From assembly GCF_003268775.1 (NCBI RefSeq), contig NZ_QLSU01000002.1:186001-250000 (forward strand): a DNA stretch of 64,000 bases, written 5' to 3'. Each line of letters opens with the position of its first letter. Position 1 is the stretch's first letter. The notes below the pieces were generated by a model. The model ran no database searches. It was not told where the DNA came from and saw nothing but the letters and a program-made list of their open reading frames with translations. Position numbers and translations under genes: made by a program. This stretch comes from Paraburkholderia unamae (lineage in GTDB: Bacteria; Pseudomonadota; Gammaproteobacteria; Burkholderiales; Burkholderiaceae). Shown here piece by piece: positions 12,095 to 21,802 of the stretch.

Positions 12095-13243
12095 TCAAAA
12101 CAGATGCAGCAGCAGCGCACCGCCCAAAAAGGCCGCAAGCCAGAATGGCACGGCGATCAGGTGAAATGACAGCCACACGCCGCGCTGGCCGGAAAGGCGC
12201 ACGGCGATGAGATTCGCGAGCGATCCGATGGCGACCCCAAACCCGCCGACGCTCACGCCGAACGCCAGCGCGCGCCAGTCGTGCGTGAAACCGGCGAGCA
12301 CGATGGCGGCCGGCACGTTGCTGATGACCTGCGACAGCACGGCGCCTGCGGCAAAAGCACGCATGGGCGTTTGCAACGAAAGCGCGGTCAGCGCGTGATG
12401 AATCCAGGGTAATGCGGCCACGCTGCGCAGAACGATGAACATCAGCACGAAGATCAGCAGAAGCAGCCAGTCGATCTTCAGCACGATGCGGATGCGCCAG
12501 ATCACGAAGCCCGCGCTGACGGCGGCGAGCGCCACGCCCGCATGGTGTGCATCGGCAAGCAGCACGAAGGCCACGAACAGCACCGCGGCCACGCCGGCGA
12601 GCGCGCGATCGACGCGCTGGGGGGCGGCGTCCTTCGACAGGTCCAGCGGCGTGCTCTTGAACAGAACCGCAGCGAGCGCGATGAGCATCGCCATCAGAAA
12701 GGCGCACAACGGCGCGAGCCCCGCGACGAAATAGCCAAACGACACGCCGCTCACCTGCCAGAGAAACAGGTTCTGCGGATTGCCGAGCGGCGTGAGCACC
12801 GAGCCCGCATTCACGGCAAGCGCGATGACAATGACGAGACGTTTGAGCGGCAGCGGCGTGAGCTGGTGCAGCGAGTGCACGAGCGGCACGACGACGAAGA
12901 GCGCAACGTCGTTGGTCACGATCATCGACAGCCCGGCGGCCAGCGCGACCAGCAGCAACGCGAGCCCGCGCTCCGAGTGTATGTGGTGCACGAGCTTGTG
13001 CGCGAGCCAGGTCAGCAGTCCTGAATATTCGATCGCTTTGGTGAGAATGAGCAGGCCCGCTAGCGTCATCACCGTTTGCCAGTCGACGAGCGAGGGCAAC
13101 GTGAGCAACGGGCGCGGTGCGAAGATCTGCAACGCAATGAGCGCCACGACGAGAATGGCGAGCACCGGCTCCGACAACGCGAATGCGCCGATCCGGCGCA
13201 CCACGTTCAAGGGCCCGCTTGCGCCCTGCTGCGATTCGCCCAC
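12095..13243 (-). CDS. SLC13/ArsB-type anion permease
   Basis: A 382-residue polytopic inner-membrane protein with about ten hydrophobic segments. The ion-transporter superfamily features are visible: ILTKAIEYSGLLTWLAHKL, the helix-break motif VTNDVALFVVVP and the repeated-half motif AVNAGSVLTPLGNPQNLFLW. These are typical of ArsB, NhaD and dicarboxylate (SLC13) permeases. The substrate cannot be inferred, and no arsenic genes are nearby. The start is a GTG at 13243. It is followed upstream by parB after 38 bases in the same direction, so it may be co-transcribed with the parAB cluster, though functionally unrelated. Confidence 0.8.
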   Translation of the reverse strand: MGESQQGASGPLNVVRRIGAFALSEPVLAILVVALIALQIFAPRPLLTLPSLVDWQTVMTLAGLLILTKAIEYSGLLTWLAHKLVHHIHSERGLALLLVALAAGLSMIVTNDVALFVVVPLVHSLHQLTPLPLKRLVIVIALAVNAGSVLTPLGNPQNLFLWQVSGVSFGYFVAGLAPLCAFLMAMLIALAAVLFKSTPLDLSKDAAPQRVDRALAGVAAVLFVAFVLLADAHHAGVALAAVSAGFVIWRIRIVLKIDWLLLLIFVLMFIVLRSVAALPWIHHALTALSLQTPMRAFAAGAVLSQVISNVPAAIVLAGFTHDWRALAFGVSVGGFGVAIGSLANLIAVRLSGQRGVWLSFHLIAVPFWLAAFLGGALLLHLF

Positions 13244-13281
13244 CGCTTAGGCGACGGTGCGCGCGTTTGCGGCGGCGGGCA

Positions 13282-14169
13282 TCAAGCGGCCGTTTCGCCG
13301 CGCAGCCGCAGCAGGATGCCGTCGAGCGCGTCGAGGTCGCCGAAGTCGACGGTGAGCTGCCCTCGCCCGCGCCGGCCGAGTTTGATCTTCACCGTCGCGA
13401 CGAGCAGGTCCGACAACTCTTCTTCGAGGCGGCGCGTGTCGCGACCACCGTCGTGCGCCGCCTTCGCCTTCACTGCGGGCGCCGCCTTCGTGGTGGCCGA
13501 AACCAGCTTCTCGGTTTCACGCACCGACATGCGCTTGTTGACCACCTGGTTGGCCAGCGTGATTTGCGTGGCCGCGTCCACGGCGAGCAGCGCGCGCGCG
13601 TGGCCCATGTCGAGATCGCCCGCGAGCAGCATGGTCTGCACGGGCGCTGCGAGATTGAGCAAACGCAGCAGGTTCGACACCGCGCTGCGCGAGCGGCCGA
13701 CCGACTCGGCCGCCTGCTCATGCGTGAAGCTGAATTCGTCGAGCAGACGCTGGATGCCCTGCGCCTCTTCCAGCGGATTCAGATCCTCGCGCTGGATGTT
13801 CTCGATCAGCGCCATCGCGGCGGCGGCCTGGTCGGGCACGTCCTTCACGAGTACCGGCACTTCGGTCAACCCGGCGATGTGCGCCGCACGAAAGCGCCGC
13901 TCGCCCGCGATGATCTCGTAACGATCCGCCGAGACCGGCCGCACCAGGATCGGCTGCATGAGCCCCTGCGCCCGGATGCTCGCGGCCAGCTCCTGCAACG
14001 CGCCCTCGTCCATGCGCGTGCGCGGCTGGTACTTGCCGGCCTGCATCTGCGTGAGCGGCAGCGTGTTCGGCGCGCCGTCGATCTTCACCGCTTCGGTAAT
14101 GTCCGCCGTGCCGCCGAGCAATGCTTCCAGCCCTCGGCCCAGCCCCTTCTTCCGTGCTACTGCGTTCAT
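13282..14169 (-). CDS. parB: Chromosome-partitioning protein ParB
   Basis: The 295-residue CTP-dependent DNA clamp that loads at parS and spreads. Visible are the N-terminal basic ParA-stimulating tail (MNAVARKKGLGRGLEALLG), the CTP-binding GERRFRAAH patch (residues 89-97), the helix-turn-helix with SVGRSRSAVSNLLRLL and the C-terminal dimerisation domain. It lies 20 bases after parA. Two perfect parS sites are found 2.1 and 3.7 kb away (16283 and 17856), which supports a role in segregation of this chromosome. Confidence 0.97.
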   Translation of the reverse strand: MNAVARKKGLGRGLEALLGGTADITEAVKIDGAPNTLPLTQMQAGKYQPRTRMDEGALQELAASIRAQGLMQPILVRPVSADRYEIIAGERRFRAAHIAGLTEVPVLVKDVPDQAAAAMALIENIQREDLNPLEEAQGIQRLLDEFSFTHEQAAESVGRSRSAVSNLLRLLNLAAPVQTMLLAGDLDMGHARALLAVDAATQITLANQVVNKRMSVRETEKLVSATTKAAPAVKAKAAHDGGRDTRRLEEELSDLLVATVKIKLGRRGRGQLTVDFGDLDALDGILLRLRGETAA

Positions 14170-14189
14170 CGTGCTTCCTCAGTCTCTCG

Positions 14190-14960
14190 TCAGAGTGCGC
14201 GCACGCGCTCGATCATTTCCGCGCCGAACTGCACATAGGCCTGCGCGCCGCGCGACGTGCGATCGAACACCACGCCGGGCAAGCCATAGCTGGGCGCTTC
14301 CGCGAGGCGGACATTGCGCGGGATCACGGCGTCGAAAACCTTGTCGCCGAAGTGCTCCTTCAACTGCTCGGAAACCTGCTGTTGCAACGTGATGCGCGGA
14401 TCGAACATCACGCGCAGAAGACCGATCACCTTCAGGTCGCGATTCATGTTCGCGTGGACCTGCTTGATCGTGTTGACGAGATCCGACAGCCCCTCCAGCG
14501 CGAAGTACTCGCATTGCATGGGGATGACCACGCCATGCGCGGCGCACAGGCCGTTGAGCGTGAGCAGCGACAGCGCCGGCGGGCAGTCGATCAAAACGAA
14601 ATCGTATTGATCGTCGACTTCGGCAAGCGCGGTCTTGAGACGCCGCTCGCGCTGCTCGGCCGTCACCAGTTCCACTTCGGCTCCGGCCAGCTCGCGGTTG
14701 GCGGGCAGCACGTCGTAGCCCACCTGCTCCGGGCGCGTACGCGCTTCGTTCACCGTGACACCGTCGACGAGCACCTCGTACACCGTGTTCTCGCAGGCCG
14801 CCTTGTCGATACCGCTGCCCATCGTGGCGTTGCCTTGCGGATCGAGATCGATGAGAAGGACACGTTGTCCCTGCGATGCGAGGCTCGCGGCGAGATTGAC
14901 CGTTGTCGTCGTCTTGCCGACGCCGCCCTTCTGGTTCGCAACGCAGAAGATTTTTGCCAT
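14190..14960 (-). CDS. parA: Chromosome-partitioning ATPase ParA (Soj)
   Basis: A 256-residue Walker-type ATPase that moves ParB-parS complexes over the nucleoid. It has the deviant Walker A KGGVGKTTTT (residues 11-20, signature lysine in KGG), Walker A' DLDPQGN and Walker B VLIDCPPALSLLT. The start at 14960 (MAKIFCVANQKGGVGKTT) is chosen over an upstream in-frame ATG because it matches the family start. The short length, without an N-terminal regulatory domain, marks a chromosomal type (Ia-less) ParA. The order parA-parB after rsmG and mnmG is the usual one near replication origins. Confidence 0.97.
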   Translation of the reverse strand: MAKIFCVANQKGGVGKTTTTVNLAASLASQGQRVLLIDLDPQGNATMGSGIDKAACENTVYEVLVDGVTVNEARTRPEQVGYDVLPANRELAGAEVELVTAEQRERRLKTALAEVDDQYDFVLIDCPPALSLLTLNGLCAAHGVVIPMQCEYFALEGLSDLVNTIKQVHANMNRDLKVIGLLRVMFDPRITLQQQVSEQLKEHFGDKVFDAVIPRNVRLAEAPSYGLPGVVFDRTSRGAQAYVQFGAEMIERVRAL

Positions 14961-15059
14961 CTTTTGTGTGTCCCTTTTACTGCCTTGAAAAGTTTGCTTA
15001 CGTTGCACCGCATTCGTCTGATGCACCGTTCGGCCGATCCTGCCATCCGCTGAGCGGAG

Positions 15060-15758
15060 TCAGGTTGCGGTAATCGGGTCAACCGATACTTCAATCAGAT
15101 GACGCTCCGCTTCGAGCATCGGTACGGTCAGGCGGATCGTGTTCAGCACTTTCGCGCCGGCGGGCAAGCGTTCGATTTCGTCTGCGGGGCGCACGCCCTT
15201 CATTGCCCAGATCGCGCCGCCCTCTGCAACGAGGTGACGGGCCAGTGTAACGAAATCGGCGAGATCCGCGAATGCCCGCGAGACGATCAAGTCGAATTTT
15301 TTCGGTACTTCGATGCCGGGACGCAGCGATTCGACCCTTCCAGTCACAACCGACAGGTTCGTGAGGCCGAGTTCGGCCTTGGCCTGCGACTGGAATGCGG
15401 ACTTCTTGTGCACGATGTCGTTGAGCGTGATCTGCCAGTCGGGACGCACAATGGCCAGCACGATGCCCGGCAGACCGCCGCCGGAACCGACATCGAGCAC
15501 CGCCGCGTCGGCGCGCGACGGCAGATGCGGCAGGATCGAAAGCGAATCGAGAATGTGCTGGATCAGCATCTGGCGCGGGTCGCGGATCGCCGTCAGGTTG
15601 TAGACGGCGTTCCACTTCGCGAGCAGCGCAACGTAGTCGAGCAATTGCTCGTGCTGCCGTTCGTTCAGCTCGACACCCAACGCCTGCGCGCCCTCTTTCA
15701 GCAAACGAGCCAGCGCGTCGCGATCCGCGATGCCGGGTTGCCTTGCGCGGCCCGTCAT
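15060..15758 (-). CDS. rsmG: 16S rRNA (guanine527-N7)-methyltransferase RsmG (GidB)
   Basis: A 232-residue SAM-dependent methyltransferase that modifies G527 of 16S rRNA; loss gives low-level streptomycin resistance in other bacteria. The SAM-binding [20 protein letters not shown] and the downstream [12 protein letters not shown] motif are clear. The start ATG at 15756-15758 overlaps the mnmG stop codon (ATGA), so translation is coupled to mnmG. It is followed by parA after about 100 bases. Confidence 0.96.
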   Translation of the reverse strand: MTGRARQPGIADRDALARLLKEGAQALGVELNERQHEQLLDYVALLAKWNAVYNLTAIRDPRQMLIQHILDSLSILPHLPSRADAAVLDVGSGGGLPGIVLAIVRPDWQITLNDIVHKKSAFQSQAKAELGLTNLSVVTGRVESLRPGIEVPKKFDLIVSRAFADLADFVTLARHLVAEGGAIWAMKGVRPADEIERLPAGAKVLNTIRLTVPMLEAERHLIEVSVDPITAT

Positions 15759-17716
15759 TGCGCCACCGGCGTCGAGTCGGTGCCCGCGTCGCCGGGGTTG
15801 CCCTGGCGACGACGGCCGAGGCCACGCTTGAGGTGCACCATCAGCAGCGAAATCGCGGCGGGCGTGATGCCCGAAATGCGCGAAGCTTGACCGATGGTCT
15901 CGGGACGGAACTGGGTCAGCTTCTGACGCGCTTCGAACGAAAGGCCACGCACGTCCGCGTAGTCGATCCCTTCCGGCAGGCGCGTGTTCTCGTGCGCGCC
16001 ATTGCGCTCGATCTCGTCGGCCTGACGGTCGATATAGCCCTGATATTTGATGCCGATCTCGATCTGCTCCTTGATCTGGGCAAGCAGAATCTCGTCGTCG
16101 GCGAGCGGGGCTTCCGGTGCGCAAGCGCCTTCACGCAGGCCGCACACGCCGTCGTAGCTCACGCCCGGGCGACGCAGCAGATCCGCCAGGTTGTACTCGC
16201 GGTCGATCGGCTTGCCGAGCAGCGCAGTCGCTTCTTCGGCGGAAAGGCTCTTGGGATTCACCCACGTCGACTTCAGGCGCTCTGTTTCACGTGAAACAGC
16301 GTCGCGCTTGCGGCAGAACGCGTCCCAGCGCACATCGTCGATCACGCCCAGCTCGCGGCCAATCTCCGTGAGACGCATGTCCGCATTGTCTTCGCGCAGG
16401 CTCAAACGGTATTCGGCGCGACTCGTGAACATGCGGTACGGCTCGGACACGCCACGCGTGACCAGATCGTCGACCAGCACGCCAAGGTAGGCTTGATCGC
16501 GGCGCGGGCACCATGCATCCCTGCCCTGCACCTGCAAGCCTGCGTTGATACCGGCGAGCAGGCCTTGGGCAGCCGCTTCTTCGTAACCCGTCGTCCCGTT
16601 GATCTGGCCCGCAAAAAACAGGCCATTGATCGCCTTGGTTTCGAGCGAAGCCTTCAGGCCGCGCGGATCGAAGTAATCGTACTCGATCGCATAGCCGGGG
16701 CGCAGGATATGGGCGTGCTCCAGCCCGCGCATCGAGTGCACGAGTTCGAGTTGCACGTCGAACGGCAGACTCGTCGAGATCCCGTTCGGGTAGAACTCGT
16801 TCGTCGTCAGGCCTTCCGGCTCGAGGAAGATCTGATGCGATTCCTTCGAGGCAAAGCGGTGAATCTTGTCCTCGATCGACGGGCAATAGCGCGGCCCCAC
16901 CCCTTCGATCACGCCCGTGTACATCGGCGAACGGTCGAGACCGCCGCGAATGATGTCGTGCGTGCGCTCGTTCGTGTGCGTGACCCAGCACGGAATCTGC
17001 CGCGGATGCTGCTCCGCCCGGCCCAGGAACGAGAACACCGGCACCGGATCGAGGTCGCCCGGCTGCTCTTCGAGCACCGAAAAGTCGATCGTGCGGCCGT
17101 CGATACGCGGCGGCGTGCCCGTCTTGAGGCGGCCCTGCGGCAGCTTCAGCTCCTTCAGGCGCGACGACAGCGTGACCGCGGCGGGGTCGCCCGCGCGGCC
17201 ACCCGTGTAGTTGTTCAGGCCCACGTGGATCTTGCCGTCGAGGAAAGTCCCGGCCGTCAGCACGACGGCACGGCCGCGAAAGCGAATGCCGACCTGCGTC
17301 ACGGCGCCCACCACGCGGTCGCCCTCGACCATCAGGTCCTCTACGGCCTGCTGGAACAGCCAGAGATTCGGCTGATTTTCGAGACGTCGACGGATCGCCG
17401 CCTTATAAAGAATGCGGTCCGCCTGGGCGCGCGTCGCCCGCACCGCCGGGCCTTTGGACGAGTTGAGGATACGGAACTGGATCCCGCCCTCGTCCGTCGC
17501 AGCGGCCATGGCGCCGCCAAGCGCGTCGACTTCCTTGACCAGATGACCCTTGCCAATGCCGCCAATCGACGGATTGCAGCTCATCTGACCGAGCGTTTCG
17601 ATGTTATGCGTGAGCAGGAGCGTCTTGACGCCCATGCGGGCTGCGGCAAGCGCAGCCTCGGTTCCGGCGTGACCGCCACCAACGACGATTACGTCAAACT
17701 CTGTGGGATAAAGCAT
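15755..17716 (-). CDS. mnmG: tRNA uridine-5-carboxymethylaminomethyl synthase MnmG (GidA)
   Basis: A 653-residue FAD enzyme that, with MnmE, installs the cmnm5 group at U34 of tRNAs. It has the N-terminal FAD motif [19 protein letters not shown], the [23 protein letters not shown] block, the [16 protein letters not shown] block and the C-terminal helical domain. It is first in the mnmG-rsmG-parA-parB cluster, with a perfect -10 upstream at 17782-17787. A perfect parS site is embedded in its coding sequence (16283-16298) with no frame disruption. The companion enzyme MnmC is encoded at 48-50 kb. Confidence 0.98.
   Translation of the reverse strand: MLYPTEFDVIVVGGGHAGTEAALAAARMGVKTLLLTHNIETLGQMSCNPSIGGIGKGHLVKEVDALGGAMAAATDEGGIQFRILNSSKGPAVRATRAQADRILYKAAIRRRLENQPNLWLFQQAVEDLMVEGDRVVGAVTQVGIRFRGRAVVLTAGTFLDGKIHVGLNNYTGGRAGDPAAVTLSSRLKELKLPQGRLKTGTPPRIDGRTIDFSVLEEQPGDLDPVPVFSFLGRAEQHPRQIPCWVTHTNERTHDIIRGGLDRSPMYTGVIEGVGPRYCPSIEDKIHRFASKESHQIFLEPEGLTTNEFYPNGISTSLPFDVQLELVHSMRGLEHAHILRPGYAIEYDYFDPRGLKASLETKAINGLFFAGQINGTTGYEEAAAQGLLAGINAGLQVQGRDAWCPRRDQAYLGVLVDDLVTRGVSEPYRMFTSRAEYRLSLREDNADMRLTEIGRELGVIDDVRWDAFCRKRDAVSRETERLKSTWVNPKSLSAEEATALLGKPIDREYNLADLLRRPGVSYDGVCGLREGACAPEAPLADDEILLAQIKEQIEIGIKYQGYIDRQADEIERNGAHENTRLPEGIDYADVRGLSFEARQKLTQFRPETIGQASRISGITPAAISLLMVHLKRGLGRRRQGNPGDAGTDSTPVAQ
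16283..16298. other. parS: parS site 1, inside mnmG
   Basis: TGTTTCACGTGAAACA is an exact match to the universal chromosomal parS palindrome, bound by ParB. It lies in codons of the mnmG C-terminal region and is read as part of ETERLKS-coding sequence in the gene. It is 2.1 kb upstream of parB. Confidence 0.95.
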
Positions 17717-17781
17717 GGCTGAACCTCACGCATGGACGGAAACGACCGCGTGAGCCTTCTCGGAAAAAGTGGTATTGACGA

Positions 17782-17787
17782 ATTATA
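17782..17787 (-). promoter_or_regulatory. -10 element of the mnmG-rsmG-parAB promoter
   Basis: A perfect TATAAT on the minus strand, about 65 bases before the mnmG start. The -35 region is weak (TGAACG-like at a spacing of 19). It is the best promoter candidate for the cluster. Confidence 0.5.
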
Positions 17788-17842
17788 GCGGTTTCAGGTT
17801 TTGTACCGTTCACGCCCGAATAAAGCGAGCGGCGTTTGGACG

Positions 17843-17876
17843 AAAAAAAACGGCGTGTTTCACGTGAAACACGCCG
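17843..17876 (-). terminator. parS: parS site 2 (17856-17871) embedded in an intrinsic terminator of the liv transcript
   Basis: The 16-base parS TGTTTCACGTGAAACA at 17856-17871 is exact. It is extended by CGGCG/CGCCG on either side to a 26-bp perfect palindrome (17851-17876). Read on the minus strand the palindrome is followed at once by eight Ts (17850-17843). That makes a GC-rich hairpin plus U-tract 39 bases downstream of the livF stop. One sequence can thus be both a ParB loading site and the liv operon terminator. It also separates the liv operon from the mnmG promoter. Confidence 0.9.
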
Positions 17877-17914
17877 CTCATTTCTACAGCGATAGACGAA
17901 GTCAGCGCGCTCCG

Positions 17915-18664
17915 TCAGACCGGCTTCTTCGCAAGGCCGAGATACGTTTCGATCACACGCGGATTCTGCGCCAGGTCCGCCGCCGGCCCTTCGAGCGCCA
18001 GGTCGCCGGTCTCCAGCACGTAGCCGTAGTCGGAAATCTGGAGCGCCGCACGCGCGTTCTGCTCGATGAGCAGCGTCGCGACGCCTGTTTGCCGCAGCGC
18101 ACTAATAATGTGGAAGATTTCCTTCACGATCAGCGGCGCGAGGCCCAGGCTCGGCTCGTCGAGCATGAGCAAGTCGGGCTTGCCCATGAGCGCGCGGCCG
18201 ACCGCAAGCATCTGACGCTCGCCGCCCGAGAGCGTGCCGGCCGCCTGCGCACGCCGTTCCTTCAGGCGCGGGAACAGCGTGAACACGGGCTCCAGTTGAT
18301 CGAGGAAATTGCGTTCGCCTGCCCGCTTACGCCGGTAGGCGCCGAGCACGAGGTTGTCCTCCACGGTCATCGTAGCGAACAGCTCGCGCTTTTCCGGCAC
18401 GAGACACATGCCGCGCGCTACGCGCCGCTCGATCGGCAGCGCACCGACCTCTTCGCCCATATAGGCGATCCGGCCGCTCGCATGCCCGCTGACCGGCAGC
18501 GCGCCCATGATGGCGTTGAGCAGCGTGGACTTGCCCGCGCCGTTCGGGCCAATCACGGAGACGATCTGCCCCGCGCCCACCTTGATGGCCGCCTTGTGCA
18601 GCGCCTCGATCTTGCCGTAGCGCACCGCGAGGCCGGTGACTTCCAGTACGGGTGTCGTCATCAT
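17915..18664 (-). CDS. livF: Branched-chain amino acid type ABC transporter ATPase LivF
   Basis: A 249-residue ATPase of the HAAT family. Walker [13 protein letters not shown] signature LSGGERQM and Walker [14 protein letters not shown] are intact, and the C-terminal GLAKKPV end is typical of LivF. The start at 18664 gives an ATGA overlap with the stop of the upstream livMG fusion; a second ATG follows at once at 18661. It is the last gene of locus 1 (livK2-livK-livH-livMG-livF). It pairs with the ATPase domain of the fusion protein as the second NBD. Confidence 0.94.
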   Translation of the reverse strand: MMTTPVLEVTGLAVRYGKIEALHKAAIKVGAGQIVSVIGPNGAGKSTLLNAIMGALPVSGHASGRIAYMGEEVGALPIERRVARGMCLVPEKRELFATMTVEDNLVLGAYRRKRAGERNFLDQLEPVFTLFPRLKERRAQAAGTLSGGERQMLAVGRALMGKPDLLMLDEPSLGLAPLIVKEIFHIISALRQTGVATLLIEQNARAALQISDYGYVLETGDLALEGPAADLAQNPRVIETYLGLAKKPV

Positions 18665-20448
18665 TCCACCCCGCCCAGGTACGCTTCGAGCACCGCCGGA
18701 TCCTTCTGCACGTCTTCCGGCAGGCCTTCCGCGATACGCGTGCCGAACTCCATCACCACCAGCCGGTCGGTGAGATTCATCACGAAATCCATGTCGTGTT
18801 CGACCAGCAGCACGCTCATCCCCTCTTCCCTCAGCTTGCGCAGCAATGCGGCCAACTGTTGCTTTTCCTGATAACGCAGGCCGGCCGCCGGTTCGTCCAG
18901 CAGCAGCAAGGTCGGATCGCAGCACAGCGCGCGTGCGATCTCCAGAATGCGCTGCTGACCGAGTGCGAGACTGCCCGCCTCGTCGTACATATGCTGCTCC
19001 AGACCGACGCGGCGAATCTGTTTCGCCGCCTCGCTCATGAGCCGCCCCTCCTCCGCCGCGTTGAGCTTGGCGACGCTGCGCAGCACGCCTGCATGGCCGC
19101 GCAGATGCCCGCCGATGGCGACGTTTTCGAGCACCGTCATCGTCGGCAGCAGTTTGACGTGCTGGAACGTGCGACCGATGCCGCGCGCGACGATTTCACG
19201 TGAAGTCAGCCGGTCGATGCGCTCGCCCCGGAACGTGATCTCACCGCTGGTGGGCTGGAGCACGCCGGTCACGAGATTGAAGGTCGTCGACTTGCCCGCG
19301 CCGTTGGGGCCGATCAGGCCAATGATCTGGCCCGCCTTCACTTCGAAACTCACGTCGTTCACCGCCACGAGGCCGCCGAACTGCTTGCGTGCCTTGTTCA
19401 CCGTCAGCAGCATCTCGCCGGTGGCGGGCTTGCTGCGCTGCGGCAAGGATTCAGCGTGCTCGGGCACGTGCGCCCGCGGGCCGCGCGGGAAGAAGCGCGC
19501 CACGAACGGCCACACGCCGCGCCGCGCGTATTGCAGCAGCAGCACCATCAAGATGCCGAAGACGATTACCTCGAAGTTGCCGTTCTCGCCGAGCAGCTTG
19601 GGCAGCAGCGTCTGAAGCCAGTCCTGCAACACGGTGAGGATCGCCGCGCCCAGCACCGCGCCCCAGACGTGCGCCACGCCGCCCACCACGGCCATGAAAA
19701 GATACTCGATGCCGTGATTCAGGCCGAACGGCGTCGGGTTCACGGCGCGCTGCAAATGGGCGTAGAGGAAGCCCGAAACGGCCGCGAGCACGGCCGCATA
19801 GACGAAGATCACCACGCGCATCCAGCCGGTGTTCACGCCCATTGCCTCGGCCATCAGGCCGCCGCCGCGCAACGCGCGGATCGCCCGGCCCAGGCGGCTA
19901 TTAAGCAGATTCTGAACAGACACCACCGAGGCGAGCACCACGACCCAGATCAGGTAATAGATATGGCGGCCCGATTCCAGCTCGATGCCCAGCACGTTCA
20001 GCACGGGAATGCCGTTGATGCCGTCGTACTTGCCGAGCATATCGAGATTGCCGAACAGGAAGAACAGTGCGAGGCCCCAGGCGATCGTGCCGAGCGGCAG
20101 GAAGTGGCCCGACAGACGCATCGTGACGAGCCCCAGAACGAGCGCCACGAGCCCCGTGATCACCACGCCGACGATCAGCGCGAGCCACGGCGAAACGCCG
20201 TACTGCGTCGTCAGATACGCGGTCGCATAGGCGCCGAGCCCGACGAATGCGGCCTGCCCGAAGCTCGTCATCCCGCCGATGCCGGTGAGCAGCACGAGCC
20301 CGATCGCGACGATCGAATAGAGGCCGATATAGTTGAGCAGCGTGATCCAGTATTCGGGCACGTGCAGCGGGTGCGGCAGCACCGGCAGCGCGAACATCAC
20401 CACGAGGAACAGCCAGAAGAAGCGGTTGTGCATGACGAATCGTTTCAT
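18661..20448 (-). CDS. Fused ABC permease-ATPase (LivM-LivG)
   Basis: A 595-residue fusion. Residues 1-330 are a LivM-type permease with about eight to ten membrane helices, including [16 protein letters not shown] and the [20 protein letters not shown]-like loop. Residues about 345-595 are a LivG-type ATPase with Walker [10 protein letters not shown], the LivG-specific [24 protein letters not shown], signature [16 protein letters not shown] (variant of LSGGQ) and Walker [12 protein letters not shown]. There is no stop or frameshift between the halves; a linker [19 protein letters not shown] joins them. It couples to livF by a 4-base overlap and lies 4 bases after livH. Such fusions are known in the HAAT family. 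Confidence 0.93.
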   Translation of the reverse strand: MKRFVMHNRFFWLFLVVMFALPVLPHPLHVPEYWITLLNYIGLYSIVAIGLVLLTGIGGMTSFGQAAFVGLGAYATAYLTTQYGVSPWLALIVGVVITGLVALVLGLVTMRLSGHFLPLGTIAWGLALFFLFGNLDMLGKYDGINGIPVLNVLGIELESGRHIYYLIWVVVLASVVSVQNLLNSRLGRAIRALRGGGLMAEAMGVNTGWMRVVIFVYAAVLAAVSGFLYAHLQRAVNPTPFGLNHGIEYLFMAVVGGVAHVWGAVLGAAILTVLQDWLQTLLPKLLGENGNFEVIVFGILMVLLLQYARRGVWPFVARFFPRGPRAHVPEHAESLPQRSKPATGEMLLTVNKARKQFGGLVAVNDVSFEVKAGQIIGLIGPNGAGKSTTFNLVTGVLQPTSGEITFRGERIDRLTSREIVARGIGRTFQHVKLLPTMTVLENVAIGGHLRGHAGVLRSVAKLNAAEEGRLMSEAAKQIRRVGLEQHMYDEAGSLALGQQRILEIARALCCDPTLLLLDEPAAGLRYQEKQQLAALLRKLREEGMSVLLVEHDMDFVMNLTDRLVVMEFGTRIAEGLPEDVQKDPAVLEAYLGGVE

Positions 20449-20452
20449 CGCG

Positions 20453-21508
20453 TCACTCCTCTTCCTCTTCGGCGTGCGGCGTCGAGAGCGAGCGCCACAG
20501 CAGCACGGGGATGATGAGCGTGAACACGATCACTTCCTTATAAGAGCTCGCCCAGAACGACGAGTACGACTCCAGCAGGCCCACCAGCACCGAGCCTGCC
20601 GCAGCCAGCGGATAGCTCACCAGACCGCCGATAATGGCCCCCACGAAGCCCTTGAGGCCGATCAGGAAGCCCGAGTCGTAGTAGATGGTGGTGAGCGGCG
20701 ACACGAGAATGCCGCACAGCGCGCCGAGGCCCGCGGCGAGCGTGAACGCGAGCCGACCGGCCTGCGTGGTGCCGATGCCGACGAGCCGCGCGCCAAGCCG
20801 ATTCACCGACGTCGCGCGCAGCGCCTTGCCCGAAATCGTGCGGTCGAAATACAGATACAGCGCGACGATCAGCACGGCCGCCGTACCGATCACCCAGAGG
20901 CTCTGCCCGGAGATGGAGAGGCTGCCGATGTTGAACGTGGCGTCGGAGAACGCGTTGGTGCGCGAGCCTTCCGCGCCGAACATCACGAGCCCGAGGCCCA
21001 CCATCGCGAAGTGCACCGCCACCGCCACGATCAGCAGGAGCAGCGTGGTCGCCTCGGCGATGGGCTCGTAGGCGAGGCGATAGATGAACGGCCCCATCGG
21101 CACCACGATCGCGAGCGTGAGCGCGATCTGCACGAGCATGGGCAACGGCTGGCCCGCTACGCCGCGCGTGATCGCGTAGAGCGCGATGGGAAAGAGCAGA
21201 TACTTGCCCGCGAGCGAAACGAGCGTGCGCGCCGCATGACGGCGGCGCTCGGCGTGACGCACGAGCCCGATCGTCTCGACAACGAAGCACGCCGCGCCCA
21301 GCGCGACGAGCAGCCAGCAGGTGGCCGGAAACTTCTGCGATTGCAGCGCGGCGAGCGTGAGCGCGCCATACGAAACGAATTCGCCCTGCGGAATGAAGAT
21401 CACCCGCGTGACGGAAAACACCAGCACCAGTGCGAGCGCAAGCAGCGCGTAGATCGCACCGGTGGTGATGCCGTCCTGCGCGAGGATCGCGGCGATCGAT
21501 AAATCCAT
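20453..21508 (-). CDS. livH: Branched-chain amino acid type ABC permease LivH
   Basis: A 351-residue membrane permease of the HAAT family. It starts MDLSIAAILAQDGITTGAIYALLALALVLVFSVTRVIFIPQGEFVSYGAL, the typical LivH N-terminus, and has about eight to nine membrane segments. It ends with an acidic tail (EEEEE). It is longer than E. coli LivH (about 308) because of an insertion after the third helix (a basic loop near residues 85-100). The start at 21508 has GAGGGGAG in front; upstream in-frame codons lack conservation. It forms the transporter with the LivM half of the fusion. Confidence 0.93.
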   Translation of the reverse strand: MDLSIAAILAQDGITTGAIYALLALALVLVFSVTRVIFIPQGEFVSYGALTLAALQSQKFPATCWLLVALGAACFVVETIGLVRHAERRRHAARTLVSLAGKYLLFPIALYAITRGVAGQPLPMLVQIALTLAIVVPMGPFIYRLAYEPIAEATTLLLLIVAVAVHFAMVGLGLVMFGAEGSRTNAFSDATFNIGSLSISGQSLWVIGTAAVLIVALYLYFDRTISGKALRATSVNRLGARLVGIGTTQAGRLAFTLAAGLGALCGILVSPLTTIYYDSGFLIGLKGFVGAIIGGLVSYPLAAAGSVLVGLLESYSSFWASSYKEVIVFTLIIPVLLWRSLSTPHAEEEEE

Positions 21509-21759
21509 ACTCCCCTCTTCCTGAAACCTTCTGGAGCCCGGTAAGAACCCGGCGAGAACCCGGAAAAACAGCAACGTCGAAAAAACGGAAATGCGAGAAA
21601 GAACCGGCGAATGCGCGGTTCGGACTACCTGTGTGTGAAGCCGGCGTGCAGCGCCCTTGCCGCACACCGGACGGGCCGGAGCTTGGGCTTGCCCGTGCGC
21701 GCCCCGGCGTGCTCGTGCATCATTCTCGGTGGCCAGAATGACGCCGTGGCGCGCGCGTG

Positions 21760-21793
21760 TGTTTCACGGGAAAGCACGCCGTGCTTTCCCGTG
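21760..21793. repeat. Strong hairpin between livK and livH, overlapping a degenerate parS
   Basis: CACGGGAAAGCACG (21765-21778) and its exact complement (21780-21793) form a very stable stem 10 bases after the livK stop, without a U-tract. It probably protects the livK end of the mRNA, so that the binding protein is made in excess over the membrane parts. TGTTTCACGGGAAAGC at 21760-21775 matches parS at 13 of 16 positions. The rest of the 21509-21802 gap shows nothing else. Confidence 0.5.
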
Positions 21794-21802
21794 CTCCGCG
21801 CG

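Noticed and set aside
19192..19207. parS-like GATTTCACGTGAAGTC in the livMG gene
   Set aside because: Only 11 of 16 positions match; the inner 10-bp palindrome can occur by chance in coding sequence.
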